Assembly: GCF_018704125.1 (NCBI RefSeq)
Contig: NZ_JAGTIS010000006.1
Location: forward strand, 1-64,000
Direction of reading: 5' to 3'
From: Metapseudomonas boanensis
GTDB lineage: Bacteria > Pseudomonadota > Gammaproteobacteria > Pseudomonadales > Pseudomonadaceae
DNA length: 64,000 nt
The translations under genes and the position numbers were made by a program. Position 1 is the first letter of the stretch, and every line of letters starts with the position of its first letter. Positions 14,907 through 23,592 of this stretch are shown in pieces. Under the pieces are notes generated by a model. It searched no databases. It was not told the DNA's origin and saw nothing but the letters and a program-made list of their open reading frames with translations.

Positions 14907-17189
14907 TTAGCGGCTATCCAGATTGTGGTAGAGCTCATCTTCCTGGTCGAAGTGCAGGTGCAACAGCGTGTCCAGCCTGATCAGTGTCACCTGGATTTCC
15001 TCCTGCGAGATGGCGGTACGGTCGACGGAAAAATCCTTGTGCATCCGTCCAAGCAGCTTCACAAGACGGAAAATCTCCCGATGGGTGTGGCTCAATGCCG
15101 CCAGCGGGTCCTCACCTTTCAGGTGCGCGATCAATGAAGGGTAGAGCTCAGCTTCGTCGTTCTGCTCATGGGGCACCAGCTTTTGCTCGAGGAGCGCGAC
15201 CAGGCCGCCCAGCTCATCACGAGCCTGCTCTGCCGGGTACCGCGCAAAATTGGTAGCCATCAGACTGACCTTCTCCAGCACAGATGCCAGGTCGTCGTGC
15301 TCGGCGCCCAGTTGATCGACCCGCGCGCCTTGCATCTTCCCTGATCTTGAGCCGAATCCCGCGCCCAGGGCTCGTAGTGCATTGAAGATCACAGCAACGT
15401 CGATGACTTCCTGGAGGATCGCGCCGGATATCGGCGGCAGATAACCCAGTGCCGCAACCAGCATGGCCAGCAGTGAGAGGCCCATCCCGACCAGCACACC
15501 CTGCTTGGCGATCGCGCGGGATCGCTTGGCGATATCCAAGGCCTCCGCCACTCGATCAAGGCGATCGACGAGCAGGACAACGCCAGCCGCTTCCGAAGAG
15601 GCCGTTGCGCCGCTGGCGCCCAGCGCAATGCCGACGTGAGCGGCAGCCAGGGCAGGGGCGTCGTTGACTCCGTCGCCGACCATCAGCGTCTTGCCTTCGG
15701 CGCAGGCACGCTGGACGGCCGCAACTTTCTCCTCTGGCCGCAGCCCGGCCCGGACTTCATCGATGCCCGCAGCCAGGCCGATCATCTGCGCAGTTTCCAG
15801 CCGGTCCCCGGTCAGCATCACCACCTTGCGAATGCCCGCCTGCTTAAGGCGACGCAACGCCTGCGGCGACTCGACACGCAACCTGTCGGCGAACAGCACC
15901 GCGCCCGCGAGCGTGCCCTGTACCGAGATGAAGCTACCGCCGCAGGCCTGATAATCCATCCGCCTGAGCACCGATGCGGCCCAGGCACCGTCGCGCTGGG
16001 CAGGAGCCGTGAATTCCAGGGTGCCGATCATGACCTCACGGCCTTCCACCTGCCCTCGCAGACCGGCACCCGGGCTTTCCTCCACTTGCGTCGGAGTAGC
16101 CAGGGACGCGTTGTCGCGGCGGGCAGCGGTGGCGATCGCCGCTGAAATAGGGTGGGGTGAAGCCTGCGCTAGAGAGCCGGCCAGAAACAGCAGTTGTTCC
16201 GGGGGCAATTCGCCACAATGCTCGATGCTCTGGACCGTGGCGTGGCCTGTGGTGAGCGTGCCCGTTTTATCCAGGAATAGCAGCTCGGCTCCGGCCAGGG
16301 CCTCGAGGGTCGCGCCATCCTTGACCAGAATCCCTCGATGCGCGCAGCGGGAGATGCCGGACATGATTGCGATGGGCACGGCCAGGATCAGCGGGCAGGG
16401 TGTGGCCACCACCACCACGGCTAGCGCCCTGATGGGGTCGTTGCTGACCAGCCACGCAAGGCCGGCGATGAGCAGCGTCAGCGGGATCAGGGTCAGCGCG
16501 TATTGATCGGCCAGGCGAACGAACGGCGCCCGGGACTGCCGGGCAGCCTCCGCCATCCGGACAATCCCCGCGTAGGTGCTTTGCTCTGCCATTTGGCTGA
16601 CATCGAGCTCGAAAGGGCTGCCGGCATTGACGCCGCCGCTGCGCAACGCCGCGCCGGCCAGTCGCGTGACGGGAATGGGTTCCCCGGTCAGGGCCGACTC
16701 ATCCAGGGTGGCGCTCGGACTCATCAGCGTTCCATCGACCGGAACGACCTCACCCATTCGCACCAGGATGTGATTGCCCGGCCGTACCTGGTCGATGGGT
16801 GTCTGGACCAGATCGCCGTTTTCCAGTCGCCACGCGAATCTGGGCGCCCGGTTGATCAGACGCTGCAGCTCTCGCTCTGCGCGCTGGGACGTGAAGTATT
16901 CGAGAGTCCGCCCCGAGGCCAACATGACAGCGACGACCGACGCCACCAGCGCCTGCCCCAGCCAGAGGGCTCCAGCTATCGATATCAGCGCAATGAGGTC
17001 AACGCCTACCTCCCGACGCAGCAGGCGCACGACGATCTCGACCGCCAGCACTGCGGCGACCACCAAGGCACTGCCTGACCAGAGATAGTCCGGGATCGAG
17101 GCATGGCCCAGCCAGCGCAACCCCAGCCCTGCAAGGAGAGCGATGATCGTGAAGCCGAGCAAGGCAGGATCGAGCCATCCCTTGGGCAT
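14907..17189 (-). CDS. P1B-type metal ATPase with C-terminal hemerythrin-like domain
   Basis: The 760-residue protein has the P-type core: actuator motif LTGEP, phosphorylation site DKTGTLTT (Asp about 307), HP-loop ASPHPIS and hinge GDGVNDAPAL. The metal-site helix reads VVATPCPLILAVP (about 260-272), a TPC rather than CPC motif. There is no N-terminal CxxC heavy-metal domain. After the last helices (about 630-755) comes a hemerythrin-like helical bundle with the ligands HDDL, HEQNDEAELY, HTHREIF and HLHFDQEDELYH. TPC plus hemerythrin is the hallmark of the P1B-5 group (Nia-like, linked to nickel/iron export). It sits in the inner membrane and may be oxygen- or iron-regulated through the diiron-type domain. 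Confidence 0.88.
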   Translation of the reverse strand: MPKGWLDPALLGFTIIALLAGLGLRWLGHASIPDYLWSGSALVVAAVLAVEIVVRLLRREVGVDLIALISIAGALWLGQALVASVVAVMLASGRTLEYFTSQRAERELQRLINRAPRFAWRLENGDLVQTPIDQVRPGNHILVRMGEVVPVDGTLMSPSATLDESALTGEPIPVTRLAGAALRSGGVNAGSPFELDVSQMAEQSTYAGIVRMAEAARQSRAPFVRLADQYALTLIPLTLLIAGLAWLVSNDPIRALAVVVVATPCPLILAVPIAIMSGISRCAHRGILVKDGATLEALAGAELLFLDKTGTLTTGHATVQSIEHCGELPPEQLLFLAGSLAQASPHPISAAIATAARRDNASLATPTQVEESPGAGLRGQVEGREVMIGTLEFTAPAQRDGAWAASVLRRMDYQACGGSFISVQGTLAGAVLFADRLRVESPQALRRLKQAGIRKVVMLTGDRLETAQMIGLAAGIDEVRAGLRPEEKVAAVQRACAEGKTLMVGDGVNDAPALAAAHVGIALGASGATASSEAAGVVLLVDRLDRVAEALDIAKRSRAIAKQGVLVGMGLSLLAMLVAALGYLPPISGAILQEVIDVAVIFNALRALGAGFGSRSGKMQGARVDQLGAEHDDLASVLEKVSLMATNFARYPAEQARDELGGLVALLEQKLVPHEQNDEAELYPSLIAHLKGEDPLAALSHTHREIFRLVKLLGRMHKDFSVDRTAISQEEIQVTLIRLDTLLHLHFDQEDELYHNLDSR

Positions 17190-17363
17190 TACGCGTTCCC
17201 CATCTGGACCGGATCGAGCGTGTAGCTGATCCTACAAGGCAGCTGTTGTCATTCGAGGATAGTCACCTCCGGAACGTGCTGATCTTCACGATTGCTGCCG
17301 GCTTGCTGCCACGGCTTCAGGAGTTGCGATATGCAATGGGCGAAGGGTCAGCGTTGGCCCAGT

Positions 17364-17855
17364 TCACCCCCCCGGGTCTTTGCGTCTGGAGCCGTATCTG
17401 TTGATCTCCCTGAGGTAGTCGCGGGCCACGCCGAAGTAGTACCTCTTCCAGTAGGGGCGCAGTTGCTGCCTGAGACGCCAGGTGCCGTAAGCCCCAGATG
17501 AAAGGAAAGTGAGAAGCCACATCCACGTATGACTGGATAACCAGACGGAGAGGGCAATGATCGCTGCTACGATCCACTGGTCGCGCAGTGTCAGCCACTC
17601 GCCAGCAATCCCGCGTCTCCTCATGAAGCGAAGCATCCACCTGTAAACCGCCAGGAACGATCCGCCAAGCAAAACGAATATCGAACCCCAAATAATGCTG
17701 CCTGGCGGGGGGCTCAGAAAGAAGGCGATTCCGAAGCAGACCAGGACTATGCCCGCTGTGAATGCTCCATAAAGCCCATCCCATTTGCGGTCGATGTCCT
17801 GGGCCAATTGCCTTTTGATTTCCGTTTTGTGGATTTCGCGATAACGAGGGTTCAT
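17364..17855 (-). CDS. Small membrane protein, unknown function
   Basis: This 163-residue protein has hydrophobic helices at about 28-48, 52-70, 92-106 and 108-122, and basic N- and C-terminal tails. The C-terminal region (YWKRYYFGVARDYLREINRY) is rich in Tyr and Arg. The ATG at 17855 has AAGGAGGACAACG upstream, an excellent ribosome site. I do not recognise the family. It is the last gene before the P1B ATPase on the same strand, 174 bases away. Confidence 0.72.
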   Translation of the reverse strand: MNPRYREIHKTEIKRQLAQDIDRKWDGLYGAFTAGIVLVCFGIAFFLSPPPGSIIWGSIFVLLGGSFLAVYRWMLRFMRRRGIAGEWLTLRDQWIVAAIIALSVWLSSHTWMWLLTFLSSGAYGTWRLRQQLRPYWKRYYFGVARDYLREINRYGSRRKDPGG

Positions 17856-17917
17856 CTCGTTGTCCTCCTTGATAGCGATGCTCCTGCTCGCAGACCTCGA
17901 AACGATTTGATGATGCT

Positions 17918-18757
17918 TCAGACCCGCTCAAGAAAAGCCATGATCTCGGCATTGACGACGTCTGGATGGGTGACTGGGCCCATGTGGCCGAGTCCTTCGA
18001 ATTCAACAAGCTCGACTCGGGGCAGCGTTGCGGTCAGCAGTCTTGCGACGCCGAGCGATGACTGCGGCGAGCGATTGCCGACCATGAACAGCACCGGGAC
18101 CTCCAGCGAGCGAAAGGTTTGCAATGGCGTCGGCTCGTTGAGCAACGCATGGGCCCACCCCCGCACGTTGGCCACCGCCTTGGCGATCGGGGCCTTGCGT
18201 TCCTCAGGCGTGCGCTGCCAGGCGCCAGGTTCCATCCAATAGTCGATGAAGCGTTCAGCCGCCGCATCCGGGTCATTGCAATCGAGGGCCCGTCCGGCAG
18301 CTGCTACCGTATGGCGGATTCCGTCCGCCTCGTTGGGAGGGGGTGTTTCTGCGTCGAGCAGTGCGAACAGCGTGGGTTCGTAAAGGACGATGGCGCGCAC
18401 CCGGGCTGGGTTCTGCAAGGCCGCGATCAGCGCAACGGCGGCGCCATAAGAGTGACCGACCAGCACCAACGGCTCGCCCGCCATGGCCAGGACAGGCTCG
18501 GCGAGCGCGGCCTCGTCGCTCAGGGTTACCACCCGGTCAGAGGGCCAGGCAGGACCCCTGCCTGCGCCGAGTGAGTCAGGTGCAAACACATGGAACTTCG
18601 ACGCCAGAGAGTCCGCGAGCCCTCGCCATTGCGCCGAACTGCTCGCATTGGCATGGAAACACACGACGCCGGGCCCATTGCCGGATTCCCGATAGTACGG
18701 GATAAATGGCTCCACGCCAGCCTCCACATCCGAAGTTGCAAGCCCGTCGCTGAGCAA
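17918..18757 (-). CDS. Alpha/beta hydrolase
   Basis: This hydrolase has the fold signature GVVCFHANASSSAQW (oxyanion region), nucleophile elbow VGHSYGAAVAL, a candidate acid near VLFMVGNRSPQ and catalytic His in EFEGLGHMGP. I chose the TTG at 18757 because GGAGGGCGGTA precedes it and the upstream gene ends at 18814; a GTG at 18784 is the alternative. The frame continues to 18955 but would then overlap the preceding gene with non-homologous sequence. About 279 residues. The substrate is unknown. Confidence 0.8.
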   Translation of the reverse strand: MLSDGLATSDVEAGVEPFIPYYRESGNGPGVVCFHANASSSAQWRGLADSLASKFHVFAPDSLGAGRGPAWPSDRVVTLSDEAALAEPVLAMAGEPLVLVGHSYGAAVALIAALQNPARVRAIVLYEPTLFALLDAETPPPNEADGIRHTVAAAGRALDCNDPDAAAERFIDYWMEPGAWQRTPEERKAPIAKAVANVRGWAHALLNEPTPLQTFRSLEVPVLFMVGNRSPQSSLGVARLLTATLPRVELVEFEGLGHMGPVTHPDVVNAEIMAFLERV

Positions 18758-18813
18758 ATACCGCCCTCCGCCCAGCGTTTCCACGCCGGCTCTTGGAGTA
18801 GCGTAGACGCGGG

Positions 18814-19155
18814 CTAACCCAGTTGGTCGATCATCACCGCGTTGGTGTAGATCAGGCTGCCATCGCTCGCTCGATGCCCGACCAAGTGGAACTGGCCGCG
18901 TTGGTCGTCGGCACTCAAGTAGACGCGCAATTGGCAATCGGCCAACGGGCCGCATTCATCAGGAGTAATCAACTCCATGGTGCTCATGTCGACGTCGATC
19001 ATCGCCTCTGGCTCGTGGGTTTCCTGCAGGCGCTCTTCGGCCTCTTCCAGACGTAGATGGTCGGCCTCGTTGACCCGGAAATGGATGTCGCCCATGGGCG
19101 TGGATTTCTGGGCATCGCTGGTTTTGCACCAGCCTTTGATGGTCAAGGTATTCAT
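18814..19155 (-). CDS. Conserved hypothetical protein, 113 residues
   Basis: The small soluble protein starts MNTLTIKGWCKTSDAQKS, with an ATG at 19155 preceded by TGGAGG. It is acidic overall and rich in charged residues in the middle (EADHLRLEEAEERLQETHEPE). It has no membrane segment and no recognised catalytic motif. It is followed on the same strand by the hydrolase gene. I do not know the family. Confidence 0.7.
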   Translation of the reverse strand: MNTLTIKGWCKTSDAQKSTPMGDIHFRVNEADHLRLEEAEERLQETHEPEAMIDVDMSTMELITPDECGPLADCQLRVYLSADDQRGQFHLVGHRASDGSLIYTNAVMIDQLG

Positions 19156-19330
19156 GGCGGAACCTCCAGACGAAGCTGCTCGGATGCTGTCGCGCCTCCT
19201 ACGCAATTTTAGACAATACGCGAGCGTCTTCCGTGCCTCTTGGAATGCAAGTGGCCGAAGTCCGATGAAGTGTCTTGCATGGCTCGACAGTGCAACCTGT
19301 CGGGGCTGAAATGGTGCCAGGGGGCGGGTG

Positions 19331-19336
19331 CTATAC
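19331..19336 (+). promoter_or_regulatory. Candidate -10 element
   Basis: TATACT lies about 125 bases upstream of the membrane protein gene at 19460. No convincing -35 hexamer is seen at the right spacing, so this is tentative. Confidence 0.25.
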
Positions 19337-19459
19337 TCCGTTCGAGCGCAATAAACGTGCAATGTGCCTGTTGTTGCGGGAAAAAAATAATGATCGAGAA
19401 CAACACGCAGCGAAATTGGAGGGGAAGCAGCAGCACAATAAAGTAGCAGGAGGTGGGCG

Positions 19460-20014
19460 ATGAACCGGCATTATTACATCAGCAATGATCTTGATGAGCT
19501 GGAAAGCGTTGAGAGTGAATTGGAAGCCCGTGGTATCGATACCGAACAGATTCATGTACTCAGCGACAAGGATGCCGAGGTAGAGAAACATCATCTTCAC
19601 GATGTCAATTCGTTCATGAAGCAGGACGTCGTCCATTCCGGCGAGATCGGCGCCCTCATTGGCGTGCCTTTGGCAATAGCGATTCTTGGCGGTGCCTACC
19701 TGGCAGGGTGGACCGAGTCAGCGGCAGGCTGGATGCCCTTCATCTTCCTGGCCATTATCGTGCTGGGCTTCAGCATCTGGGAGGGTGGATTCTTTGGAAT
19801 CCAGGTACCCAATGCTCACTTCCGTAACCTCAAGGAAAAGCTCCACGAAGGCGAGCATGTGCTCTTTGTCGATGTCGAGCCTGGCCAGGAAACGGAACTG
19901 GATCGAGTCATCAACCATCACCCCAACCTGAAACTTGCAGGTACCGGCGTAGCAGCTCCCCACTGGATAGTGGCCTGGCTGCACAGTTGGCATCAGTTCA
20001 AGCGCACGATCTAG
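19460..20014 (+). CDS. Conserved membrane protein, 184 residues
   Basis: The protein has an N-terminal soluble part beginning MNRHYYISNDLDELESVE that ends in the His-rich VEKHHLHDVNSF, two adjacent transmembrane helices (about 67-88 and 93-112) and a C-terminal soluble part. Similar Pseudomonas proteins carry misleading names about NAD/FAD enzymes in cell division, but I see no nucleotide-binding motif. The ATG at 19460 is preceded by AGGAGGTGGGCG. It converges on the oxidase operon. Function unknown. Confidence 0.75.
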   Translation: MNRHYYISNDLDELESVESELEARGIDTEQIHVLSDKDAEVEKHHLHDVNSFMKQDVVHSGEIGALIGVPLAIAILGGAYLAGWTESAAGWMPFIFLAIIVLGFSIWEGGFFGIQVPNAHFRNLKEKLHEGEHVLFVDVEPGQETELDRVINHHPNLKLAGTGVAAPHWIVAWLHSWHQFKRTI

Positions 20015-20045
20015 TGCGTTTACCTGCTCAGTGGCTGTCGAGCGG

Positions 20046-20363
20046 CTATTGCCCGAGGAAGAGCGCCCGGGTGAAGAGTACATAGTCCGCTTCGGCAGCC
20101 ATTAGCCCGACCAATACCAGCAGGCACAATGGCGGCACGAGAATGGCGTACACCAGCGCCAATCGCTCCCATGCCATGTGCATGAAGATCGAGACGATCA
20201 ACCCCGCTTTCAACAGCATCAGCACGATGATCAGCGACCACCTGAGATAACCCTGGAAGTGGTAGTAGTCGACCAGGTACGACAGGGTGCTGAGCACGAA
20301 CAACAGCCCCCAGATCTTCAGGTACAAGCCGATGGGATGTTGCTGACCTTGTGCGTGCGCCAT
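20046..20363 (-). CDS. Cytochrome c oxidase subunit IV (prokaryotic type)
   Basis: The 105-residue protein has three hydrophobic helices and the LYLKIWGLLFVLSTLSY and GLIVSIFMHMAWERL segments typical of bacterial cytochrome oxidase subunit IV, which stabilises the oxidase complex in the inner membrane. The start at 20363 has AGAGGAG upstream. It is the last gene of a five-gene minus-strand oxidase operon (subunits II, I, III, III, IV). Confidence 0.85.
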   Translation of the reverse strand: MAHAQGQQHPIGLYLKIWGLLFVLSTLSYLVDYYHFQGYLRWSLIIVLMLLKAGLIVSIFMHMAWERLALVYAILVPPLCLLVLVGLMAAEADYVLFTRALFLGQ

Positions 20364-20384
20364 AGTCGGTGCTCCTCTTGAGCC

Positions 20385-21089
20385 TCACCACAAGTAGAAG
20401 AAGGCGAAGATGAAGACCCACACCAGATCCACGAAGTGCCAGTAAAGCCCGGCGATCTCGACGATCTGGTAGTTTCCCTTCCTCTCGTAATCACCCCGCA
20501 GCACCTTCAGCGCCACGGTGCAGAGGTAGATGACACCGACTGACACGTGCAGACCGTGGAAGCCGGTGATCATGAAGAAGGTGGCACCGAACTGTGGAGC
20601 GCCCATGGGATTGCCCCAGGGGCGCACCCCTTCGGCGATCAGCTTGCTCCATTCGAATGCCTGCATGCTGACGAAGGTCGCGCCAAAGGCGGCAGTGGTC
20701 AGCATGAGCGCGGCGCTTTTCACGCGATCACGGCGATAGGCGAAGTTGACGGCCATGGCCATGGTGCCGCTGCTGCTGATCAGGACAAAGGTCATGATGG
20801 CGATCAGGATCAGCGGGATATCGTTGCCGGCGATGTTCAGGGCGAACACTTCGCTGGGGTTGGGCCAGGGCTCGGTTGCGGCAATGCGCACCGACATGTA
20901 GCCGGTCAGGAAGCAGGTGAAGATGAAGGTGTCGCTGAGCAGGAAGATCCACATCATCGCCTTGCCCCAAGGCACCTGCTTGAAGGCATCCCGATCCGAG
21001 GACCAGTCATTGGCAATGCCTGGCCATCCCGCCAGTTGATTGTCAGAAGTGGCAGGCGCGGGTTCTCGGGGCGCGTGGGACGGTTCCAT
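20385..21089 (-). CDS. Heme-copper oxidase subunit III (second copy)
   Basis: The 234-residue protein has about five helices and the subunit III signatures MMWIFLLSDTFIFTCFLTGY, FFMITGFHGLHVSVGVIYL and IAGLYWHFVDLVWVFIFAFFYLW. It resembles short bacterial subunit III proteins and those of quinol-oxidase-like operons. It follows a different subunit III gene by 3 bases. Subunit III binds lipid and guides oxygen and proton uptake. Two adjacent paralogues are unusual. Confidence 0.88.
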   Translation of the reverse strand: MEPSHAPREPAPATSDNQLAGWPGIANDWSSDRDAFKQVPWGKAMMWIFLLSDTFIFTCFLTGYMSVRIAATEPWPNPSEVFALNIAGNDIPLILIAIMTFVLISSSGTMAMAVNFAYRRDRVKSAALMLTTAAFGATFVSMQAFEWSKLIAEGVRPWGNPMGAPQFGATFFMITGFHGLHVSVGVIYLCTVALKVLRGDYERKGNYQIVEIAGLYWHFVDLVWVFIFAFFYLW

Positions 21090-21092
21090 GGT

Positions 21093-21779
21093 TCACCTCA
21101 ACCCGCAGAATGCCGCGATGGCTTGATAGGTTTCGGGCGTGCTGGTCAGTAGGGCGAAGAGAACGACCCAGAGGGCAAGCAGGTAGTGCCAGTAGGTCGC
21201 GCACAGCTCTATGCCTGAGCCAAGCTTCTCCAACGGGGTGCGGCGCAGGAGCCTGATGACCGTCCAGCCCCAGGCGACCAGGCCACCCAGCAGGTGAAGC
21301 CCGTGCAACCCGGTCAGCAGGTAGAAGAAGCTGTTGGCCGGATTGCTGGAAACCGGGTAACCCCACGCGATGAATTGCTGCCAGACCCAGAGTTGGCCCG
21401 CCAGGAAAGCCATGGCGAAGACGCCGCCTAGTGCAAAGCCGAGCAGCGTGCTGCCGTCATCGTTTCGCCGGGCGGCCACTCGTGCCCATTGCAGGCTGAT
21501 GCTGCCGCAAGCGAGCAGTAGCGTGTTCAGCCAGAGTATCCATGGATGGGCGAGGGGCGCCAACGGGGCCGTCAGCGGCTGCCAGTCCGACACCTGCGAG
21601 CGCGCGATGAAGGCGATCAGGAAGAGGAAGAACAGCGAGGTCACCACGGCCAGGAACACGCGCAGACCCACCTTGGCGGTGTTTCGGCGATCAAAAGGAG
21701 GGGCCTCGATTCCCGTAGGGTCGCTGCTCCAGCCCCCGGAGCCAGAGCCATTGGTGCCTTTCAACAGCTGTCTGCTCAT
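21093..21779 (-). CDS. Heme-copper oxidase subunit III-like protein (first copy)
   Basis: The 228-residue protein has a polar N-terminal tail of about 35 residues followed by five helices. It has the family segments SFFYLLTGLHGLHLLGG and CATYWHYLLALWVVLFALL, which align with the equivalent regions of the second subunit III next door. Its ATG overlaps the subunit I stop codon (ATGA at 21776-21779), showing translational coupling, so I reject the longer reading starting at 21968. Whether it replaces or complements the other subunit III is unknown. Confidence 0.85.
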   Translation of the reverse strand: MSRQLLKGTNGSGSGGWSSDPTGIEAPPFDRRNTAKVGLRVFLAVVTSLFFLFLIAFIARSQVSDWQPLTAPLAPLAHPWILWLNTLLLACGSISLQWARVAARRNDDGSTLLGFALGGVFAMAFLAGQLWVWQQFIAWGYPVSSNPANSFFYLLTGLHGLHLLGGLVAWGWTVIRLLRRTPLEKLGSGIELCATYWHYLLALWVVLFALLTSTPETYQAIAAFCGLR

Positions 21780-23551
21780 GGCTTGTCGCCCTCCGCGTCG
21801 GCCGTAGTGGAGCGCTTCTGCATGGCTTCCAGTTCTTCGGCGGAGACCGTCTGCGGGACGTAGTCCTGTTCGACTCCCGGCATGCTGTAGTCGTAAGCCC
21901 AGCGGTGCACCACCGGCAACCTGGCGCCCCAGTTGCCATGTACCGGCGGCGTATTCGGCGTTTGCCATTCCAGGCTGGTGGCGTGCCAGGGGTTGCCACC
22001 TGCGGGCTTGCCCTTGAAGGTGCTCCAGAAGAGGTTGAAGAGGAACAGCAGCTGGGAGACCCCGACCAGCAGGGCGGCGACAGTGATGAATGCATTCAGA
22101 TCCTGGGCCGACTGCGGGATGAACTCATAGTCCGGATAGGCGTAATAGCGGCGCGGCATGCCAAGGAAACCCAGGTAGTGCATCGGGAAGTAGATGGCAT
22201 AGGTGCCGAGGAAGGTGATCCAGAAATGCAGCTTGCCCAGGGTGTCGTTCATCAGTCGCCCGGTGATCTTCGGGAACCAGTGATAGATCGAACCGAACAC
22301 GACCAGGATCGGCGCCACGCCCATGACCATATGGAAGTGGGCGACGACGAAGTAGGTATCGGAAAGGGGGATGTCGACGATCACGTTGCCGAGGAACAGT
22401 CCCGTCAGCCCGCCGACCAGGAAAGTGACGATGAAGGCCAGGGCAAAGAGCATCGGAACAGTCAGGTGGATATCGCCGTGCCACAAGGTCAGGGTCCAGT
22501 TGTAGACCTTCAGCGCGGTTGGTACCGCGATGATCAGGGTAGTGACGGCAAAGAAGAAACCGAAGTAGGGGTTCATCCCACTGACGTACATGTGGTGTGC
22601 CCAGACCACGAAGCTCAGCACGCCGATGGCGACGATGGCCCAGACCATCATGCGGTAACCGAAGATGTTCTTGCGCGCGTGGGTGCTGATCAGGTCCGAG
22701 ACCAGTCCGAAAGCGGGCAGGGCGACGATGTAGACCTCCGGGTGGCCGAAGAACCAGAACAGGTGCTGGAACAGGATCGGGCTCCCACCCTGATGCTCGA
22801 GCGCCTGCCCCATGGAGATGATCGCCGGCATGAAGAAACTGGTGCCCAGCAGCTTATCGAACAGCATCATGACGGCGCTGACGAACAGGGCAGGGAAGGC
22901 CAGCAGCGCCAGGATCGAGGCCATGACGATGCCCCATACGGACAGCGGCATGCGGAACAGCGTCATACCGTGGGTGCGCGCCTGCAGCACCGTGGTCACG
23001 TAGTTCAGGCCGCCCATGGTGGCGGCGACGATGAAGATCGCCAGCGACACCAGCATCAGCACGATGCCCCATTCGGTCCCCGGTGTGCCCGGGGTGATGG
23101 CCTGGGGCGGGTAGAGCGTCCAGCCGGCACCGGAGGGGCCGCCTGGCACGAAGAAGCTCGCCAGCAGGACCAGCACCGATAGCAGGTAGAACCAGTAACT
23201 CAACATGTTGACGTAGGGAAAGACCATGTCCCGGGCGCCAACCATCAGCGGAATCAGGTAGTTGCCGAAGCCGCCCAGGAACAGGGCCGTCAACAGGTAG
23301 ATGACCATGATCATCCCGTGCATGGTCATGGCCTGGTAATAAGCGCTGGCGTCCATGAATTCCAGGCTGCCGGGGAAGCCGATCTGCATGCGCATAAGGC
23401 CCGACAACACAAGGGCGACAAGGCCCACGGCGATAGCCGTCAAGGCATATTGAATGGCGATGACCTTGTGATCCTGGCTCCAGATATAGCGGGTCAGGAA
23501 GCTCTTGGGTTCGTGCAGTACATCTGCTTCAGCCTGTTCCACATACGCCAT
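21776..23551 (-). CDS. ctaD: Cytochrome c oxidase subunit I
   Basis: This is the 591-residue catalytic subunit of an A-type heme-copper oxidase: twelve helices, low-spin heme His in YYQAMTMHGMIMV, the CuB and active-site motif FWFFGHPEVYI (with the D-channel Glu), the second and third CuB His in WAHHMYVSGMNP, and heme ligands in VVAHFHMVMG. It reduces oxygen to water and pumps protons. The ATG at 23551 has GGAGG upstream. It lies 41 bases after the subunit II gene. Confidence 0.95.
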   Translation of the reverse strand: MAYVEQAEADVLHEPKSFLTRYIWSQDHKVIAIQYALTAIAVGLVALVLSGLMRMQIGFPGSLEFMDASAYYQAMTMHGMIMVIYLLTALFLGGFGNYLIPLMVGARDMVFPYVNMLSYWFYLLSVLVLLASFFVPGGPSGAGWTLYPPQAITPGTPGTEWGIVLMLVSLAIFIVAATMGGLNYVTTVLQARTHGMTLFRMPLSVWGIVMASILALLAFPALFVSAVMMLFDKLLGTSFFMPAIISMGQALEHQGGSPILFQHLFWFFGHPEVYIVALPAFGLVSDLISTHARKNIFGYRMMVWAIVAIGVLSFVVWAHHMYVSGMNPYFGFFFAVTTLIIAVPTALKVYNWTLTLWHGDIHLTVPMLFALAFIVTFLVGGLTGLFLGNVIVDIPLSDTYFVVAHFHMVMGVAPILVVFGSIYHWFPKITGRLMNDTLGKLHFWITFLGTYAIYFPMHYLGFLGMPRRYYAYPDYEFIPQSAQDLNAFITVAALLVGVSQLLFLFNLFWSTFKGKPAGGNPWHATSLEWQTPNTPPVHGNWGARLPVVHRWAYDYSMPGVEQDYVPQTVSAEELEAMQKRSTTADAEGDKP

Positions 23552-23592
23552 GAGGACATCCTCCAGGGAGGTTGCAGAGTCGTATCGGCTCC

